DNA of 38,479 bases from Cellulosimicrobium arenosum (GCF_014837295.1 NZ_JACYHB010000016.1:1-38479), one strand, 5' to 3'; positions 25,442 through 33,839 are shown, counted from the first letter of the stretch. The notes: a model not told the origin generated them from the letters alone. Numbers and translations: made by a program.

Positions 25442-25448
25442 ACGCACC

Positions 25449-25454
25449 ACCGTA
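25449..25454 (-). promoter_or_regulatory. -10 box for leaderless truA
   Basis: TACGGT on the minus strand, 7 nt before the chosen GTG. Confidence 0.55.
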
Positions 25455-25517
25455 GCCAACGCGCGGCCGGAGCACGGACGTCCTCGTCCTCGCGCTGCAC
25501 GGGCACCGCGCACTGCC

Positions 25518-25523
25518 TACGCT
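25518..25523 (+). promoter_or_regulatory. -10 box for leaderless PPGK-like gene
   Basis: TACGCT, 7 nt before the ATG at 25531. Confidence 0.55.
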
Positions 25524-25530
25524 GCGGAGC

Positions 25531-26289
25531 ATGGGCGAGGTCCGCACGCTCTCCGTCGACTGCGGCGGAGGTGGCATCAAGGCGAACGTGCTGGACACCT
25601 CCGGCACGGCCCACGCCGCCGCCGTCCGCGTCCCCACGCCCTACCCGCTCCCCCCGGAGCTGCTCGTCGAGACGGTCGCCGTCCTCGCCGGCAGCCTCCC
25701 GTCGGCCGACCGGGTCACCGTCGGCATGCCGGGCATGATCCGCAGCGGCGTCGTGGTCCACACGCCGCACTACGTGACGCGCGCCGGGCCGCGCACCCGG
25801 GTGGACCCGGCACTCGTCGCGGCCTGGTCGAGCTTCGACGTGCAGGCTGCGGTGACGCAGCGGCTCGGTGTACCCGCCCTGGTGCTCAACGACGCCGAGG
25901 TGCACGGCGCCGGGGTGGTCGCGGCGTCCGGTCTCGAGCTCGTGCTCACCCTCGGGACGGGCCTCGGTTCCGCGCTCTTCCACGGCGGACGGCTCGCTCC
26001 GCACCTCGAGTGGTCGCGCGCACCGGTGCGCCGCGGCACGACGTACGACGAGTACGTCGGCGAGCCGGAGCGCCGACGGCTCGGGAGCGCCCTGTGGTCC
26101 CGCCGGGTGCTCACCGTCGTCGACGGGCTGCGCGCCGTGTTCTGGTGGGACCGGCTCTACCTGGGCGGCGGGAACTCGCGCCGGATCAGCCCCGCTGCGC
26201 TCGAGCGGCTGGGAGACGACGTCGTCGTCGTCCCCAACTCCGCCGCGCTCGTGGGCGGTGCGCGCGCGTGGGACCTGCCGCCCGCGTGA
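25531..26289 (+). CDS. Polyphosphate-glucokinase-like ROK-fold protein with altered motifs
   Basis: The 252-residue protein aligns by eye over its length with actinobacterial polyphosphate glucokinases, which phosphorylate glucose with polyphosphate or ATP. Kept features are the phosphate-1 region VDCGGGGIKANVLD (9-22), VGMPGMIRSGVV, the catalytic-type Asp121 in VLNDAEVHGAG and LTLGTGLGSALF (139-150). Altered features: the usual DxGG(S/T)GIK has a Gly in place of Ser/Thr, and the NTE-x-GHLE glucose-binding segment reads PHLEWSRAP, losing the conserved His. It is therefore either a kinase of altered specificity or a non-catalytic relative. ATG at 25531 with TACGCT 7 nt upstream. Convergent with the hydrolase gene. 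Confidence 0.75.
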   Translation: MGEVRTLSVDCGGGGIKANVLDTSGTAHAAAVRVPTPYPLPPELLVETVAVLAGSLPSADRVTVGMPGMIRSGVVVHTPHYVTRAGPRTRVDPALVAAWSSFDVQAAVTQRLGVPALVLNDAEVHGAGVVAASGLELVLTLGTGLGSALFHGGRLAPHLEWSRAPVRRGTTYDEYVGEPERRRLGSALWSRRVLTVVDGLRAVFWWDRLYLGGGNSRRISPAALERLGDDVVVVPNSAALVGGARAWDLPPA

Positions 26290-26300
26290 GCCCGTCGGGC

Positions 26301-27101
26301 TCAGCGGCCGTCCGCCACCGCGACGGCACCGGCCGCCGAGGAACCGTGGCGCTCGCCGGACGACGCGACGTCGTCCACCGCCGCCAGCACCACCCGGGTG
26401 AAGGCGACGGGCGCGTCCAGGCTCACCAGGTGACGCGCTCCCGGGAGCACGACCAGTCGCGCGGGCGCCCCGCCGCGCGCGGCCGCCGCGACGTACGCGC
26501 GTTCGGCGAGGCGGAAGTGGTCCCAGCGCCCGTTGACCACCCAGACGGGCGAGCCCGATGACGCCAGCGCCGTCAGCGGGTCGCACCGACCGACCTCCGC
26601 CAGGATCGCGCTCATGACGTCGAGCGCGAAGCCGCCCGCGGCCAGGTCCGTCGCAGCAGGCCCGGACAGGGTCCGGTCGACCAGCGCCTGGTTGAGAGCT
26701 GCACCGCCGTCCCGCATCCGCTCGATGCGGCGCGCCGCGACGAGCCAGGCCCTGCGCAAGGGAGTACGTGGGAGCGTGCAGCAGGAGGCGGCGACGAGGG
26801 CGAGCACCCGCTCGGGATGGCGCGCGCGCACCTCGATCCCCACGTACCCGCCCAGAGACAGCCCGACGACGACCGCGCTGCCACCCACCTCGTCGATCCC
26901 CCGGACGACCGCGTCCACCGCTCCGTCGAGCGTGAACGGCTCCCCCCGGCGAGTGCCGTGCCCCGGCAGGTCCACCGCGAGCGTCTCGACGCCGGCCCTG
27001 CCCAGTGCCGCCACCTGAGCCCGCCACATCGTCCGTGACGTCCGGGAGCCGTGGACCAGCACCACGGGCGGGACGGACCTCGTGCCTCTCGCCGACTGCA
27101 T
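26301..27101 (-). CDS. Alpha/beta-fold hydrolase
   Basis: A 266-residue alpha/beta hydrolase. The oxyanion-hole HG is in VVLVHGSRTSRTMW (17-18), DLPGHGTRRG follows, the nucleophile Ser82 is in VVGLSLGGYVG, the acid is probably in VNGRWDHFRLA and the His in GARHLVSLDAPVAF. The catalytic triad looks complete. The substrate is unknown; esterase or lipase-like activity is inferred only from the fold. ATG at 27099-27101 with TAGGGT 6 nt upstream. The rplQ terminator separates it from the ribosomal operon, so it is an independent unit. Confidence 0.88.
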   Translation of the reverse strand: MQSARGTRSVPPVVLVHGSRTSRTMWRAQVAALGRAGVETLAVDLPGHGTRRGEPFTLDGAVDAVVRGIDEVGGSAVVVGLSLGGYVGIEVRARHPERVLALVAASCCTLPRTPLRRAWLVAARRIERMRDGGAALNQALVDRTLSGPAATDLAAGGFALDVMSAILAEVGRCDPLTALASSGSPVWVVNGRWDHFRLAERAYVAAAARGGAPARLVVLPGARHLVSLDAPVAFTRVVLAAVDDVASSGERHGSSAAGAVAVADGR

Positions 27102-27107
27102 CTCTCG

Positions 27108-27113
27108 ACCCTA
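27108..27113 (-). promoter_or_regulatory. -10 box for leaderless hydrolase gene
   Basis: TAGGGT on the minus strand, 6 nt before the ATG. Confidence 0.55.
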
Positions 27114-27173
27114 GGCGCCCACGCGGTTCCGTGCGTCTCCCGGCGGGCCCGGTCAGGAGACGTCAGGAGACGA

Positions 27174-27209
27174 CGACGGGCCCGGAACCGCGAGGTTCCG
27201 GGCCCGTCG
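27174..27209. terminator. Terminator of the alpha ribosomal cluster (after rplQ)
   Basis: A perfect 16-bp stem, CGACGGGCCCGGAACC (27174-27189) with its inverse complement (27194-27209) and the loop GCGA, 15 nt past the rplQ stop. Confidence 0.9.
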
Positions 27210-27224
27210 AGAGAGGAAGGGTGC

Positions 27225-27761
27225 TCAGGCGTCCTTCGACTCCGCAGACTTCTCGTCGGCGGCGTCGGTGACGGGGGCGTCCTCGACCTTGGCGTCCTCG
27301 GCCGGGGCGTCCTCGACCTTGGCGCTCTTCTTCGCCGGCGTCTTCTTGCTCGACCTCTCGGCAGCCTTCTCCGCCTCGCGGACGACGGCCTGCTTGGGGC
27401 TCACCGGCTCGGTGACCAGCTCGATCACGGCGAGGGGCGCGTTGTCACCCTTGCGCGTCCCGACCTTCGTGATGCGGGTGTAGCCGCCGTCGCGCTCCGT
27501 CATCTGCGGGGCGATCTCGGTGAACAGCGTGTGGACGACGGACTTGTCGCGCACCACGCGCAGCACGCGGCGGCGCGCGTGCAGGTCCCCGCGCTTGGCG
27601 AACGTGATGAGACGCTCGGCCACCGGACGCAGGCGCTTCGCCTTGGTCTCGGTCGTCGTGATGCGGCCGTGCTCGAAGAGCTGCGTGGACAGGTTCGCGA
27701 GGATCAGACGCTCGTGAGCCGGGCCACCGCCGAGCCGCGGGCCCTTGTTGGGGGTAGGCAT
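27225..27761 (-). CDS. rplQ: 50S ribosomal protein L17
   Basis: The L17 core (1-120) starts [25 protein letters not shown] and includes [30 protein letters not shown] and [24 protein letters not shown]. The remaining roughly 55 residues are a Lys/Ala then Glu/Asp-rich tail with the repeat AKVEDAP twice; such tails are common but variable in actinobacteria. ATG at 27759-27761. It is the last gene of the cluster and is followed by a strong terminator. Confidence 0.98.
   Translation of the reverse strand: MPTPNKGPRLGGGPAHERLILANLSTQLFEHGRITTTETKAKRLRPVAERLITFAKRGDLHARRRVLRVVRDKSVVHTLFTEIAPQMTERDGGYTRITKVGTRKGDNAPLAVIELVTEPVSPKQAVVREAEKAAERSSKKTPAKKSAKVEDAPAEDAKVEDAPVTDAADEKSAESKDA
27274..27324. 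repeat. Direct repeat in the rplQ tail
   Basis: A 21-bp sequence beginning GGGGCGTCCTCGACC occurs exactly at 27274-27294 and 27304-27324, a 30-bp period that encodes the repeated KVEDAP of the L17 tail. It probably arose by slippage duplication. Confidence 0.8.
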
Positions 27762-27845
27762 GGGATGTGCTCCTTGGGAAGTGATCGCGACCCGGGGACT
27801 GTCCCGGGCGCGCTGAAGGTGAGGGCGTCGCCGACTGGCGCAGAC

Positions 27846-28865
27846 TCAGTACTGCTGCTCCGTGTCCGAGAAGGTGGCGTCGCCGCCCTCGTCCTCGTAG
27901 TACGACGCGGCGGACGGGTCGAAGTCCAGCGGGGAGTCCTTGAGGGACAGGCCGAGCTCTGCGAGCTTCTCCTTCACCTCGTTGATGGACTTCGCGCCGA
28001 AGTTCCGGATGTCGAGCAGGTCCGCCTCGCTGCGTGCCACGAGCTCCCCCACCTGGTGGATGCCCTCGCGCTTGAGGCAGTTGTACGAGCGGATCGTGAG
28101 GTTGAGCTCCTCGATCGGCAGTGCCAGGTCCGCGGCGAGAGCCGCGTCCGTCGGCGACGGCCCGATCTCGATGCCCTCGGCCTCGACGTTGAGCTCACGG
28201 GCCAGGCCGAACAGCTCGACGAGCGTCTTGCCAGCGGACGCCAGGGCGTCACGGGGGGTGATCGCCGGCTTGGCCTCGACGTCGACGACGAGCTTGTCGA
28301 AGTCCGTGCGCTGCTCGACTCGCGTCGCCTCGACCTTGTAGGTCACCTTGAGGACGGGCGAGTAGATCGAGTCGATCGGGATGCGTCCGATCTCGGCCTC
28401 GTAGGACTTGTTCTGCGACGCGGACACGTAGCCGCGCCCGCGCTCCACCGTCAGCTCGATCTCGAGCTTGCCCTTGTCGTTGAGCGTGGCGATGTGCAGG
28501 TCCGGGTTGTGGACCTCCACGCCCGCCGGCGGCACGATGTCCGCCGCGGTCGCCGCACCGGAGCCCGCCTTGCGCAGGTACATCACGACCGGCTCGTCGT
28601 TCTCCGACGAGACGACGAGGTTCTTGATGTTGAGGATGATCTCGGTGACGTCCTCCTTCACCCCCGGGACCGTGGTGAACTCGTGGAGCACACCGTCGAT
28701 CCGGATGGAGGTGACCGCCGCGCCCGGGATGGACGAGAGCAGCGTGCGACGCAGCGAGTTGCCGAGCGTGTAGCCGAAGCCGGGCTCCAGCGGCTCGATG
28801 GAGAAGCGCGAACGGTTCTCCGAGATGACCTCTTCGGTCAAGGTGGGGCGCTGTGCGATCAGCAC
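27846..28865 (-). CDS. rpoA: RNA polymerase alpha subunit
   Basis: A 339-residue alpha subunit. The N-terminal assembly domain (about 1-230) includes [34 protein letters not shown] and [30 protein letters not shown]. The C-terminal domain (about 255-312) has [43 protein letters not shown], which contacts UP elements and activators. An acidic tail follows. GTG start at 28863-28865 with GAAAGGAAA upstream. The 179-nt gap to rpsK contains a terminator-like hairpin, so a promoter of its own is possible. Confidence 0.98.
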   Translation of the reverse strand: MLIAQRPTLTEEVISENRSRFSIEPLEPGFGYTLGNSLRRTLLSSIPGAAVTSIRIDGVLHEFTTVPGVKEDVTEIILNIKNLVVSSENDEPVVMYLRKAGSGAATAADIVPPAGVEVHNPDLHIATLNDKGKLEIELTVERGRGYVSASQNKSYEAEIGRIPIDSIYSPVLKVTYKVEATRVEQRTDFDKLVVDVEAKPAITPRDALASAGKTLVELFGLARELNVEAEGIEIGPSPTDAALAADLALPIEELNLTIRSYNCLKREGIHQVGELVARSEADLLDIRNFGAKSINEVKEKLAELGLSLKDSPLDFDPSAASYYEDEGGDATFSDTEQQY

Positions 28866-29002
28866 TGGTGGTTTCCTTTCGGTGAGCGTCCGCCATATGA
28901 CGCTGCACGGTTCAGGGCGAGGCGCGCCGTCGGCGCGCCGTCCCGGCCGGGATCCTGTCTACCCGGCCAGGAAGGTGTCGTCAGGACGACAGGGTGCTGG
29001 TG

Positions 29003-29033
29003 ACCGAGGGCCCGGCACAGCCGGGTCCTCGGT
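29003..29033. terminator. Terminator-like hairpin between rpsK and rpoA
   Basis: ACCGAGGGCCCGGC (29003-29016) pairs with 29020-29033 with one mismatch and a 3-nt loop, 11 nt past the rpsK stop. Two further self-complementary stretches (28922-28940 and around 28941-28953) lie nearer rpoA. No rpsD is present in this gap. Confidence 0.65.
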
Positions 29034-29044
29034 CGGCACGGACG

Positions 29045-29446
29045 TCAGACGCGGCGGCGCTTCGGCGGACGGCAGCCGTTGTGCGCCTGCGGCGTCACGT
29101 CCTGGATCGAGCCGACCTCGAGGCCCGTGGCCTGGAGGGAGCGGATCGCGGTCTCACGGCCGGAGCCGGGACCCTTGACGAAGACGTCGACCTTCTTCAC
29201 GCCGTGCTCCTGGGCACGGCGCGCGGCCGACTCGGCCGCGAGCTGCGCGGCGAACGGCGTCGACTTCCGCGAACCCTTGAAGCCCACGTGGCCGGCGGAG
29301 GCCCACGAGATCACGGCGCCCGACGGGTCGGTGATCGAGACGATCGTGTTGTTGAACGTGCTCTTGATGTGCGCCTGGCCGACGGGGACGTTCTTCTTGT
29401 CCTTGCGGCGAGGCTTGCGCGAGGTTGCGCGAGTCTTGGGAGGCAT
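29045..29446 (-). CDS. rpsK: 30S ribosomal protein S11
   Basis: S11 is on the platform of the small subunit, near the mRNA exit. The 133 residues contain [68 protein letters not shown] and the conserved end [20 protein letters not shown] at 29444-29446 with GGAGAGAAGAAG upstream. It follows rpsM after a 105-nt gap with a hairpin. Confidence 0.98.
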   Translation of the reverse strand: MPPKTRATSRKPRRKDKKNVPVGQAHIKSTFNNTIVSITDPSGAVISWASAGHVGFKGSRKSTPFAAQLAAESAARRAQEHGVKKVDVFVKGPGSGRETAIRSLQATGLEVGSIQDVTPQAHNGCRPPKRRRV

Positions 29447-29502
29447 CTGCTTCTTCTCTCCTGGTCTGAGGTGGTCGGACCGCGGGGATCACCGGCCGCC
29501 CG

Positions 29503-29521
29503 ACGACGCGTGGGGCGTCGT
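29503..29521. terminator. Hairpin in the rpsM-rpsK gap
   Basis: ACGACGC and GCGTCGT form a perfect 7-bp stem with a 5-nt loop. It could be an attenuator, processing site or weak terminator. Confidence 0.4.
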
Positions 29522-29551
29522 GCGGTCGGGGCCCGCCCTGCGGACTGCTGC

Positions 29552-29926
29552 TTAGCGGGCCTTCTTCTTGCCGGCCACGGTGCGCTTCGGTCCCTTGCGC
29601 GTACGCGCGTTGGTCTTCGTGCGCTGTCCGCGCACGGGAAGGCCGCGGCGGTGACGCAGGCCCTGGTAGGTGCCGATCTCGACCTTGCGGCGGATGTCGG
29701 CGGCCACCTCACGGCGGAGGTCACCTTCGAGCTGGTAGTTGCCCTCGAGGTAGTCGCGCAGCGCGACGAGCTCGGCGTCGCCGAGGTCCTTCACGCGCGC
29801 GTCCGGGCTGATGCCCGTCGCTGCCAGCGTCTGCTGGGAGCGGGTACGACCGACGCCGTAGATGTAGGTGAGCGCAACCTCGAGCCGCTTGTCGCGGGGG
29901 AGGTCGACGCCGATGAGACGTGCCAT
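29552..29926 (-). CDS. rpsM: 30S ribosomal protein S13
   Basis: S13 lies in the head of the 30S subunit and forms the bridge to the 50S. The 124 residues start [31 protein letters not shown] and end with the tRNA-contacting basic tail, including [27 protein letters not shown] at 29924-29926. It follows rpmJ by 224 nt, a long gap for this operon, which holds hairpins but no gene. Confidence 0.98.
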   Translation of the reverse strand: MARLIGVDLPRDKRLEVALTYIYGVGRTRSQQTLAATGISPDARVKDLGDAELVALRDYLEGNYQLEGDLRREVAADIRRKVEIGTYQGLRHRRGLPVRGQRTKTNARTRKGPKRTVAGKKKAR

Positions 29927-29991
29927 GTGCCTGTCGGCTCCTCGTACTTCGTCCGGAGGTCTGCCGCACCGCCCTCCCGCGAGACCGCGGG

Positions 29992-30011
29992 CCCCGGCCT
30001 CCGGGCCGGGG
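29992..30011. terminator. Hairpin in the rpmJ-rpsM gap
   Basis: CCCCGGCC and GGCCGGGG form a perfect 8-bp stem with a 4-nt loop, 65 nt before rpsM. A leader structure is as likely as a terminator. Confidence 0.4.
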
Positions 30012-30105
30012 GTTCCCCCTCGCCGTCGGACATCGCGGTGAGCGATGCGGGGCGCGGGTTCGTGGTGGTGCGCTGAGGGTGACCGCCGGCAGGCGGACGA
30101 CCCTG

Positions 30106-30131
30106 GTGATCCGGTCCGTCAGGACCGTCAC
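30106..30131. terminator. Hairpin downstream of rpmJ
   Basis: GTGATCCGGTCC (30106-30117) pairs with GGACCGTCAC (30122-30131) around a 4-nt loop with a 2-nt bulge, 19 nt after the rpmJ stop. Confidence 0.5.
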
Positions 30132-30150
30132 CCGTGGCGCAGGCGCAGGG

Positions 30151-30264
30151 TCAGCCCTGGCGCTGCTTGTGCCGCAGGTTGTCGCAGATCACCATGACGC
30201 GACCGTGCCGGCGGATCACCTTGCACTTGTCGCAGATCTTCTTGACGCTGGGCTTGACCTTCAT
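30151..30264 (-). CDS. rpmJ: 50S ribosomal protein L36
   Basis: The 37-residue product reads [20 protein letters not shown] and continues [17 protein letters not shown]. Cys11, Cys14, Cys27 and His32 form the zinc ribbon of the C+ type of L36. The gene lies in its usual place between infA and rpsM. Confidence 0.97.
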   Translation of the reverse strand: MKVKPSVKKICDKCKVIRRHGRVMVICDNLRHKQRQG

Positions 30265-30363
30265 CAGTGTTCCCTCAGTGGTGCTCCGCCGCCGTGCGCG
30301 ACCGACGGGGTGTACCCGGCGGCCCGGCAGCGATGGCTGTGGTGAGTGGTGGACGCGTGACGA

Positions 30364-30585
30364 CTACTTGTAGCGGTAGACGATCCGGCCGCGGGACAGG
30401 TCGTACGGGCTCAGCTCCACCACGACCCGGTCCTCCGGGAGGATGCGGATGTAGTGCTGGCGCATCTTGCCCGAGATGTGCGCGAGAACCTTGTGCCCGT
30501 TGGCCAGCTCCACGCGGAACATCGCGTTCGGCAGTGCCTCGACCACGCTGCCCTCGATCTCGATGACACCGTCCTTCTTTGCCAT
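30364..30585 (-). CDS. infA: Translation initiation factor IF-1
   Basis: The 73-residue OB-fold protein starts [20 protein letters not shown] and includes [33 protein letters not shown] and the end [13 protein letters not shown]. It occupies the 30S A site during initiation. The ATG at 30583-30585 has GGAGGA 1-6 nt upstream. A 265-nt gap separates it from map, holding a promoter candidate and a long leader. Confidence 0.98.
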   Translation of the reverse strand: MAKKDGVIEIEGSVVEALPNAMFRVELANGHKVLAHISGKMRQHYIRILPEDRVVVELSPYDLSRGRIVYRYK

Positions 30586-30624
30586 GTCCTCCGCTAACTC
30601 TCGTCTGAACTGCTGATCTCGCGC

Positions 30625-30641
30625 ACGGACCATCGGTCCGT
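30625..30641. repeat. Hairpin in the infA leader
   Basis: ACGGACC and GGTCCGT pair exactly around the 3-nt loop ATC, 40 nt before infA. Confidence 0.6.
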
Positions 30642-30798
30642 CCACAAGGGTTCGTGCGTGAAGCCGTGCGGTCCGGCCGCCACCCGGCGCCCACGACACG
30701 CGACCCCTGGAGCACGCGACTGCTTGCATCGGCACTCGCCAAGGTGGCTGAGGTGGTTGTGGTGGCGGACGTCGCACACGGACGACACCCAACGGAAC

Positions 30799-30828
30799 AT
30801 CCTACGGCATCGGCCAAGCAAAGGGAAA
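30799..30828 (-). promoter_or_regulatory. Candidate infA promoter
   Basis: On the minus strand, TTTCCC (30823-30828), 18 nt, TAGGAT (30799-30804). Transcription would start near 30792 and give a leader of about 200 nt before infA. The -35 is weak. Confidence 0.45.
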
Positions 30829-30850
30829 CCGTGCGATCCCGGACCTTCGG

Positions 30851-31690
30851 TCAGCCCTGGTCGAGCGCGGCCACCGCTATCCCGCGCGCACCGAGCTCCA
30901 CCGCGCCCCCGTCGGCCTCCGTCAGGACCCACAGCCCGTCGTCGAGGACGGCGACGGTGTGCTCCCAGTGCGCGGCCCTGCCGCCGTCGTCGGTGACGAC
31001 CGTCCACCCGTCCTCGCACACCTGGGTGAAACGCTCCCCGAGGGTCACCATCGGCTCGATCGCCAGACACATCCCTGGCCGGACGCGCGGGCCACGCTCC
31101 CGGGCAGCGTAGTTGAGCACGTCCGGCGCCTGGTGCATCGTGGTGCCGATGCCGTGACCCACGTACTCCTCGACGATCCCGTAGGCCGCGCCGTCCGTCA
31201 GCGCGCGACCACGGACCGTCGCCTCGATCGCCGCGCCGACCTCGCCCAGACGGGTGGCGCCGGCGAGCGCGGCGATCCCGTCCCACATGGCTCGGCGCGT
31301 GGCCTCGACCAGCGCCTCGTCCACCGGGTCTGGCTCACCGACGACGAAGGACAACGCCGCGTCCGCGTGCCAGCCGTCGATGATGGCGCCGCAGTCCACC
31401 GAGACCAGGTCTCCCCGCTCGAGCTCTCGTGCTCCGGGGATGCCGTGCACGACCTCGTCGTTGACGGACACGCACGACGACGCGGGGAAACCCTCGTAGC
31501 CGAGGAACGAGGCGACAGCGCCGGCATCGGCGATGACCGCGACCGCGAGCTCGTCGAGGTCCGAGGTCGTCATCCCGGGGCGGGCGGCGTCCCGGACGGT
31601 GTCCAGGCAGCGCCGGACCACGAGGCCCGACCGACGCATCGCCCGGACGTCTGCTGTCGACTTGTACTCGATCCGTTCCCGGCCGAACAT
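30851..31690 (-). CDS. map: Type I methionine aminopeptidase
   Basis: Map removes the initiator Met after deformylation (Def is encoded in the same window). From the chosen start, the metal ligands are all present: Asp99 (VSVDCG), Asp110 (WHADA), His179 (GHGIG), Glu212 (AIEPMV) and Glu243 (HWEHTV), with catalytic His82 (EVVHGIP). The 279-residue length fits the actinobacterial type Ia/Ic range. I take the ATG at 31688-31690 because GAGGTGG is placed just upstream; the ATG four codons earlier lacks a ribosome binding site. It lies 37 nt after adk. Confidence 0.95.
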   Translation of the reverse strand: MFGRERIEYKSTADVRAMRRSGLVVRRCLDTVRDAARPGMTTSDLDELAVAVIADAGAVASFLGYEGFPASSCVSVNDEVVHGIPGARELERGDLVSVDCGAIIDGWHADAALSFVVGEPDPVDEALVEATRRAMWDGIAALAGATRLGEVGAAIEATVRGRALTDGAAYGIVEEYVGHGIGTTMHQAPDVLNYAARERGPRVRPGMCLAIEPMVTLGERFTQVCEDGWTVVTDDGGRAAHWEHTVAVLDDGLWVLTEADGGAVELGARGIAVAALDQG

Positions 31691-31727
31691 CGGCCACCTC
31701 ATCCGGTCGTCGCCGTCGTCAGGACGT

Positions 31728-32309
31728 TCAGACGCCGAGCGCCGCAGCGATGCGGTCGCTCACGACACCGATCTCGCCGATCCCGTCGGCGCGACGAAGC
31801 AGCCCGCGGTCGGCGTACGCCGACGTCAACGGTGCCGTCTGCTCGGCATAGATGTCGAGCCGGCGCGCGATGGTCTCCTCGGTGTCGTCCTCCCGCCCCT
31901 CCAGCTCGGCGCGCTTCGCGAGACGGGCCAAGAGCTCGTCACGCTCCGCGGTCAGCTCGACCACGGCGTCCAGAGACTGGCCGAGGTCGCCGAGGATCCC
32001 GTCGAGCTCGACGACCTGCGCCGCGTTGCGGGGGTAGCCGTCGAGGATGAATCCCACCGTGGCGTCGTCCTGGGCGAGCCGGTCCCGGACCATCGCGTTC
32101 GTCACGGAGTCGGGGACGAGCTCACCCTTCGCCGTGTACTCCTGCGCGAGCCGACCGAGCTCCGTCCCACCCTTGATGTTCTCCCGGAAGATGTCACCGG
32201 TGGAGATCGCGGGGATCGCGAGCCGCTCGGCCAGGAGAGCCGCCTGCGTCCCCTTGCCTGCGCCCTGGGGTCCCATGATCACCAGGCGCGCGGGTGTGGC
32301 GTTGCTCAA
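31728..32309 (-). CDS. adk: Adenylate kinase
   Basis: Adk equilibrates ATP, ADP and AMP. The 193-residue protein is the short-LID form without zinc Cys. Motifs are the P-loop GPQGAGKGT (13-21, with Gln where many enzymes have Pro), AISTGDIFRENI, GFILDGYPRNAAQ and ETIARRLDIYAEQTAPL. The start is a TTG at 32307-32309 overlapping the secY stop (TTGA), giving tight coupling to secY; the next in-frame GTG (LVIMG) would cut into the first strand. The secY-adk-map order is standard. Confidence 0.95.
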   Translation of the reverse strand: MSNATPARLVIMGPQGAGKGTQAALLAERLAIPAISTGDIFRENIKGGTELGRLAQEYTAKGELVPDSVTNAMVRDRLAQDDATVGFILDGYPRNAAQVVELDGILGDLGQSLDAVVELTAERDELLARLAKRAELEGREDDTEETIARRLDIYAEQTAPLTSAYADRGLLRRADGIGEIGVVSDRIAAALGV

Positions 32310-33601
32310 CGGAGGAACCCTTCGTAGTGACGCTGCTGCAGCTGGGAGTCGATCTGCTTGACCGTCTCCAGGCCCACGCCGACGATGATGAGGATCGACG
32401 AACCGCCGAACGGGATGTTCGTGGTCACACCCAGTCCGATGAGCACGAGCGTCGGCAGCAGCGCGACGAGCGCGAGGTAGATCGAGCCCGCCGACGTGAT
32501 GCGCGTGATGACGTAGTCGAGGTACTCCGCCGTCGGACGCCCGGCACGGATCCCGGGGATGAAGCCGCCGTACTTCTTCATGTTGTCCGCGACCTCGTCC
32601 GGGTTGAACGTGATCGAGGTGTAAAAGAAGGCGAAGAAGACGATGAGCAGCACGTAGATCGCGATGTGCAGCGGCGCGTCCTGGGGCACGAGGTTCGCAC
32701 TGATCCACAGGACCCAGTCGGCGCTCTGGTCGCCGAACTGGGCGATGAGCCCCGGGACGGCGAGGAGCGAGGCCGCGAAGATCACCGGGATGACCCCGGC
32801 CATGTTGATCTTGATCGGGATGTAGGTGCTCGAGCCGCCGTACATCCGACGTCCCACCATGCGCTTGGCGTACTGGACGGGGATGCGACGCTGCGACTGC
32901 TCGACGTACACGACCAGGCCGATGACCAGGACGATCACGGCGATCATGACGATGAAGTTGAACGCCCCGTTGGTCCCGCCCACGATCGACCAGAGCGCGG
33001 CCGGGAAGCTCGCGGCGATCGACGTGAAGATCAGGAGCGACATGCCGTTCCCGACGCCGCGCTCCGTGATGAGCTCGCCGAGCCACATGATGAGGCCCGT
33101 GCCCGCGGTCATGGTCACGACCATCAGGGCGAGGGTCACGAAGTTCGCGTCCGGGATGACGTCTGCGTCACAGCCCTGGAACAGCAGACCGTTGCGCGCG
33201 GTGGTGATGACCGTCGTGGACTGCAGGATCGCCAGCGCGATGGTCAGGTAGCGCGTGTACTGCGTCAGCTTCGCCTGACCGGACTGGCCCTCCTTGTGCA
33301 GGGCCTCGAACCGTGGGATCACGACGCGCAGGAGCTGCACGATGATGCTCGCGGTGATGTACGGCATGATCCCGAGCGCGAACACCGACAGCTGCAGGAG
33401 TGCTCCACCGCTGAAGAGGTTCACGAGACCGAGCAGGTTGTCGTCGGCGACCTGCTCGGTGCAGATCTGCACGTTCGTGTAGTCCACGCCCGGCGTCGGG
33501 ATGAACGACCCCACACGGAAGATCACCATGATCGCGAGCGTGAACAGCAGCTTGCGCCGCAGGTCGGGCGTCCGGAAAGCCCGGGCGAATGCGCTGAGCA
33601 C
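32306..33601 (-). CDS. secY: Protein translocase subunit SecY
   Basis: SecY forms the pore of the SecYEG channel. The 431-residue protein starts MLSAFARAFRTPDLRRKLLFTLAIMVIFRVGSFIPTPGVD and has ten hydrophobic segments. PYITASIIVQLL, the YAKRMVGRRMYGGSSTYIPIKINMAGVIPVIFA block (cytoplasmic loop 4 and TM7) and FNPDEVADNMKKYGGFIPGIRAGRPT (loop 5) are diagnostic. GTG start at 33599-33601 with a perfect AGGAGG (33606-33611) upstream. It is separated from rplO by a strong terminator and its own promoter candidate. Confidence 0.98.
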   Translation of the reverse strand: MLSAFARAFRTPDLRRKLLFTLAIMVIFRVGSFIPTPGVDYTNVQICTEQVADDNLLGLVNLFSGGALLQLSVFALGIMPYITASIIVQLLRVVIPRFEALHKEGQSGQAKLTQYTRYLTIALAILQSTTVITTARNGLLFQGCDADVIPDANFVTLALMVVTMTAGTGLIMWLGELITERGVGNGMSLLIFTSIAASFPAALWSIVGGTNGAFNFIVMIAVIVLVIGLVVYVEQSQRRIPVQYAKRMVGRRMYGGSSTYIPIKINMAGVIPVIFAASLLAVPGLIAQFGDQSADWVLWISANLVPQDAPLHIAIYVLLIVFFAFFYTSITFNPDEVADNMKKYGGFIPGIRAGRPTAEYLDYVITRITSAGSIYLALVALLPTLVLIGLGVTTNIPFGGSSILIIVGVGLETVKQIDSQLQQRHYEGFLR

Positions 33602-33683
33602 CTATCCTCCTGGCCCGCCGAGGCGGGTTCTCGTGTCGCCGGGAGGCCCGGCGAGTGTGACGCACGGCACGGCGCCAAGAGGC

Positions 33684-33714
33684 ACCTTAGCCCGTGCGCC
33701 GCGTCATACGGCAA
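33684..33714 (-). promoter_or_regulatory. Candidate secY promoter
   Basis: On the minus strand TTGCCG (33709-33714), 19 nt, TAAGGT (33684-33689). It lies between the rplO terminator and secY and would give a leader of about 75 nt containing two small GC hairpins. Confidence 0.5.
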
Positions 33715-33839
33715 GTCGGCGTCCACCGACCAGAACGGTCGACCCCCGTCCGCGAGGCGGACGACGGACCGACCGGAAGTCTATCCGGGCCCCGACGGCG
33801 GTCGGGACCACGGGCTGGGACCGAGCCGGTCCCGGCAAG

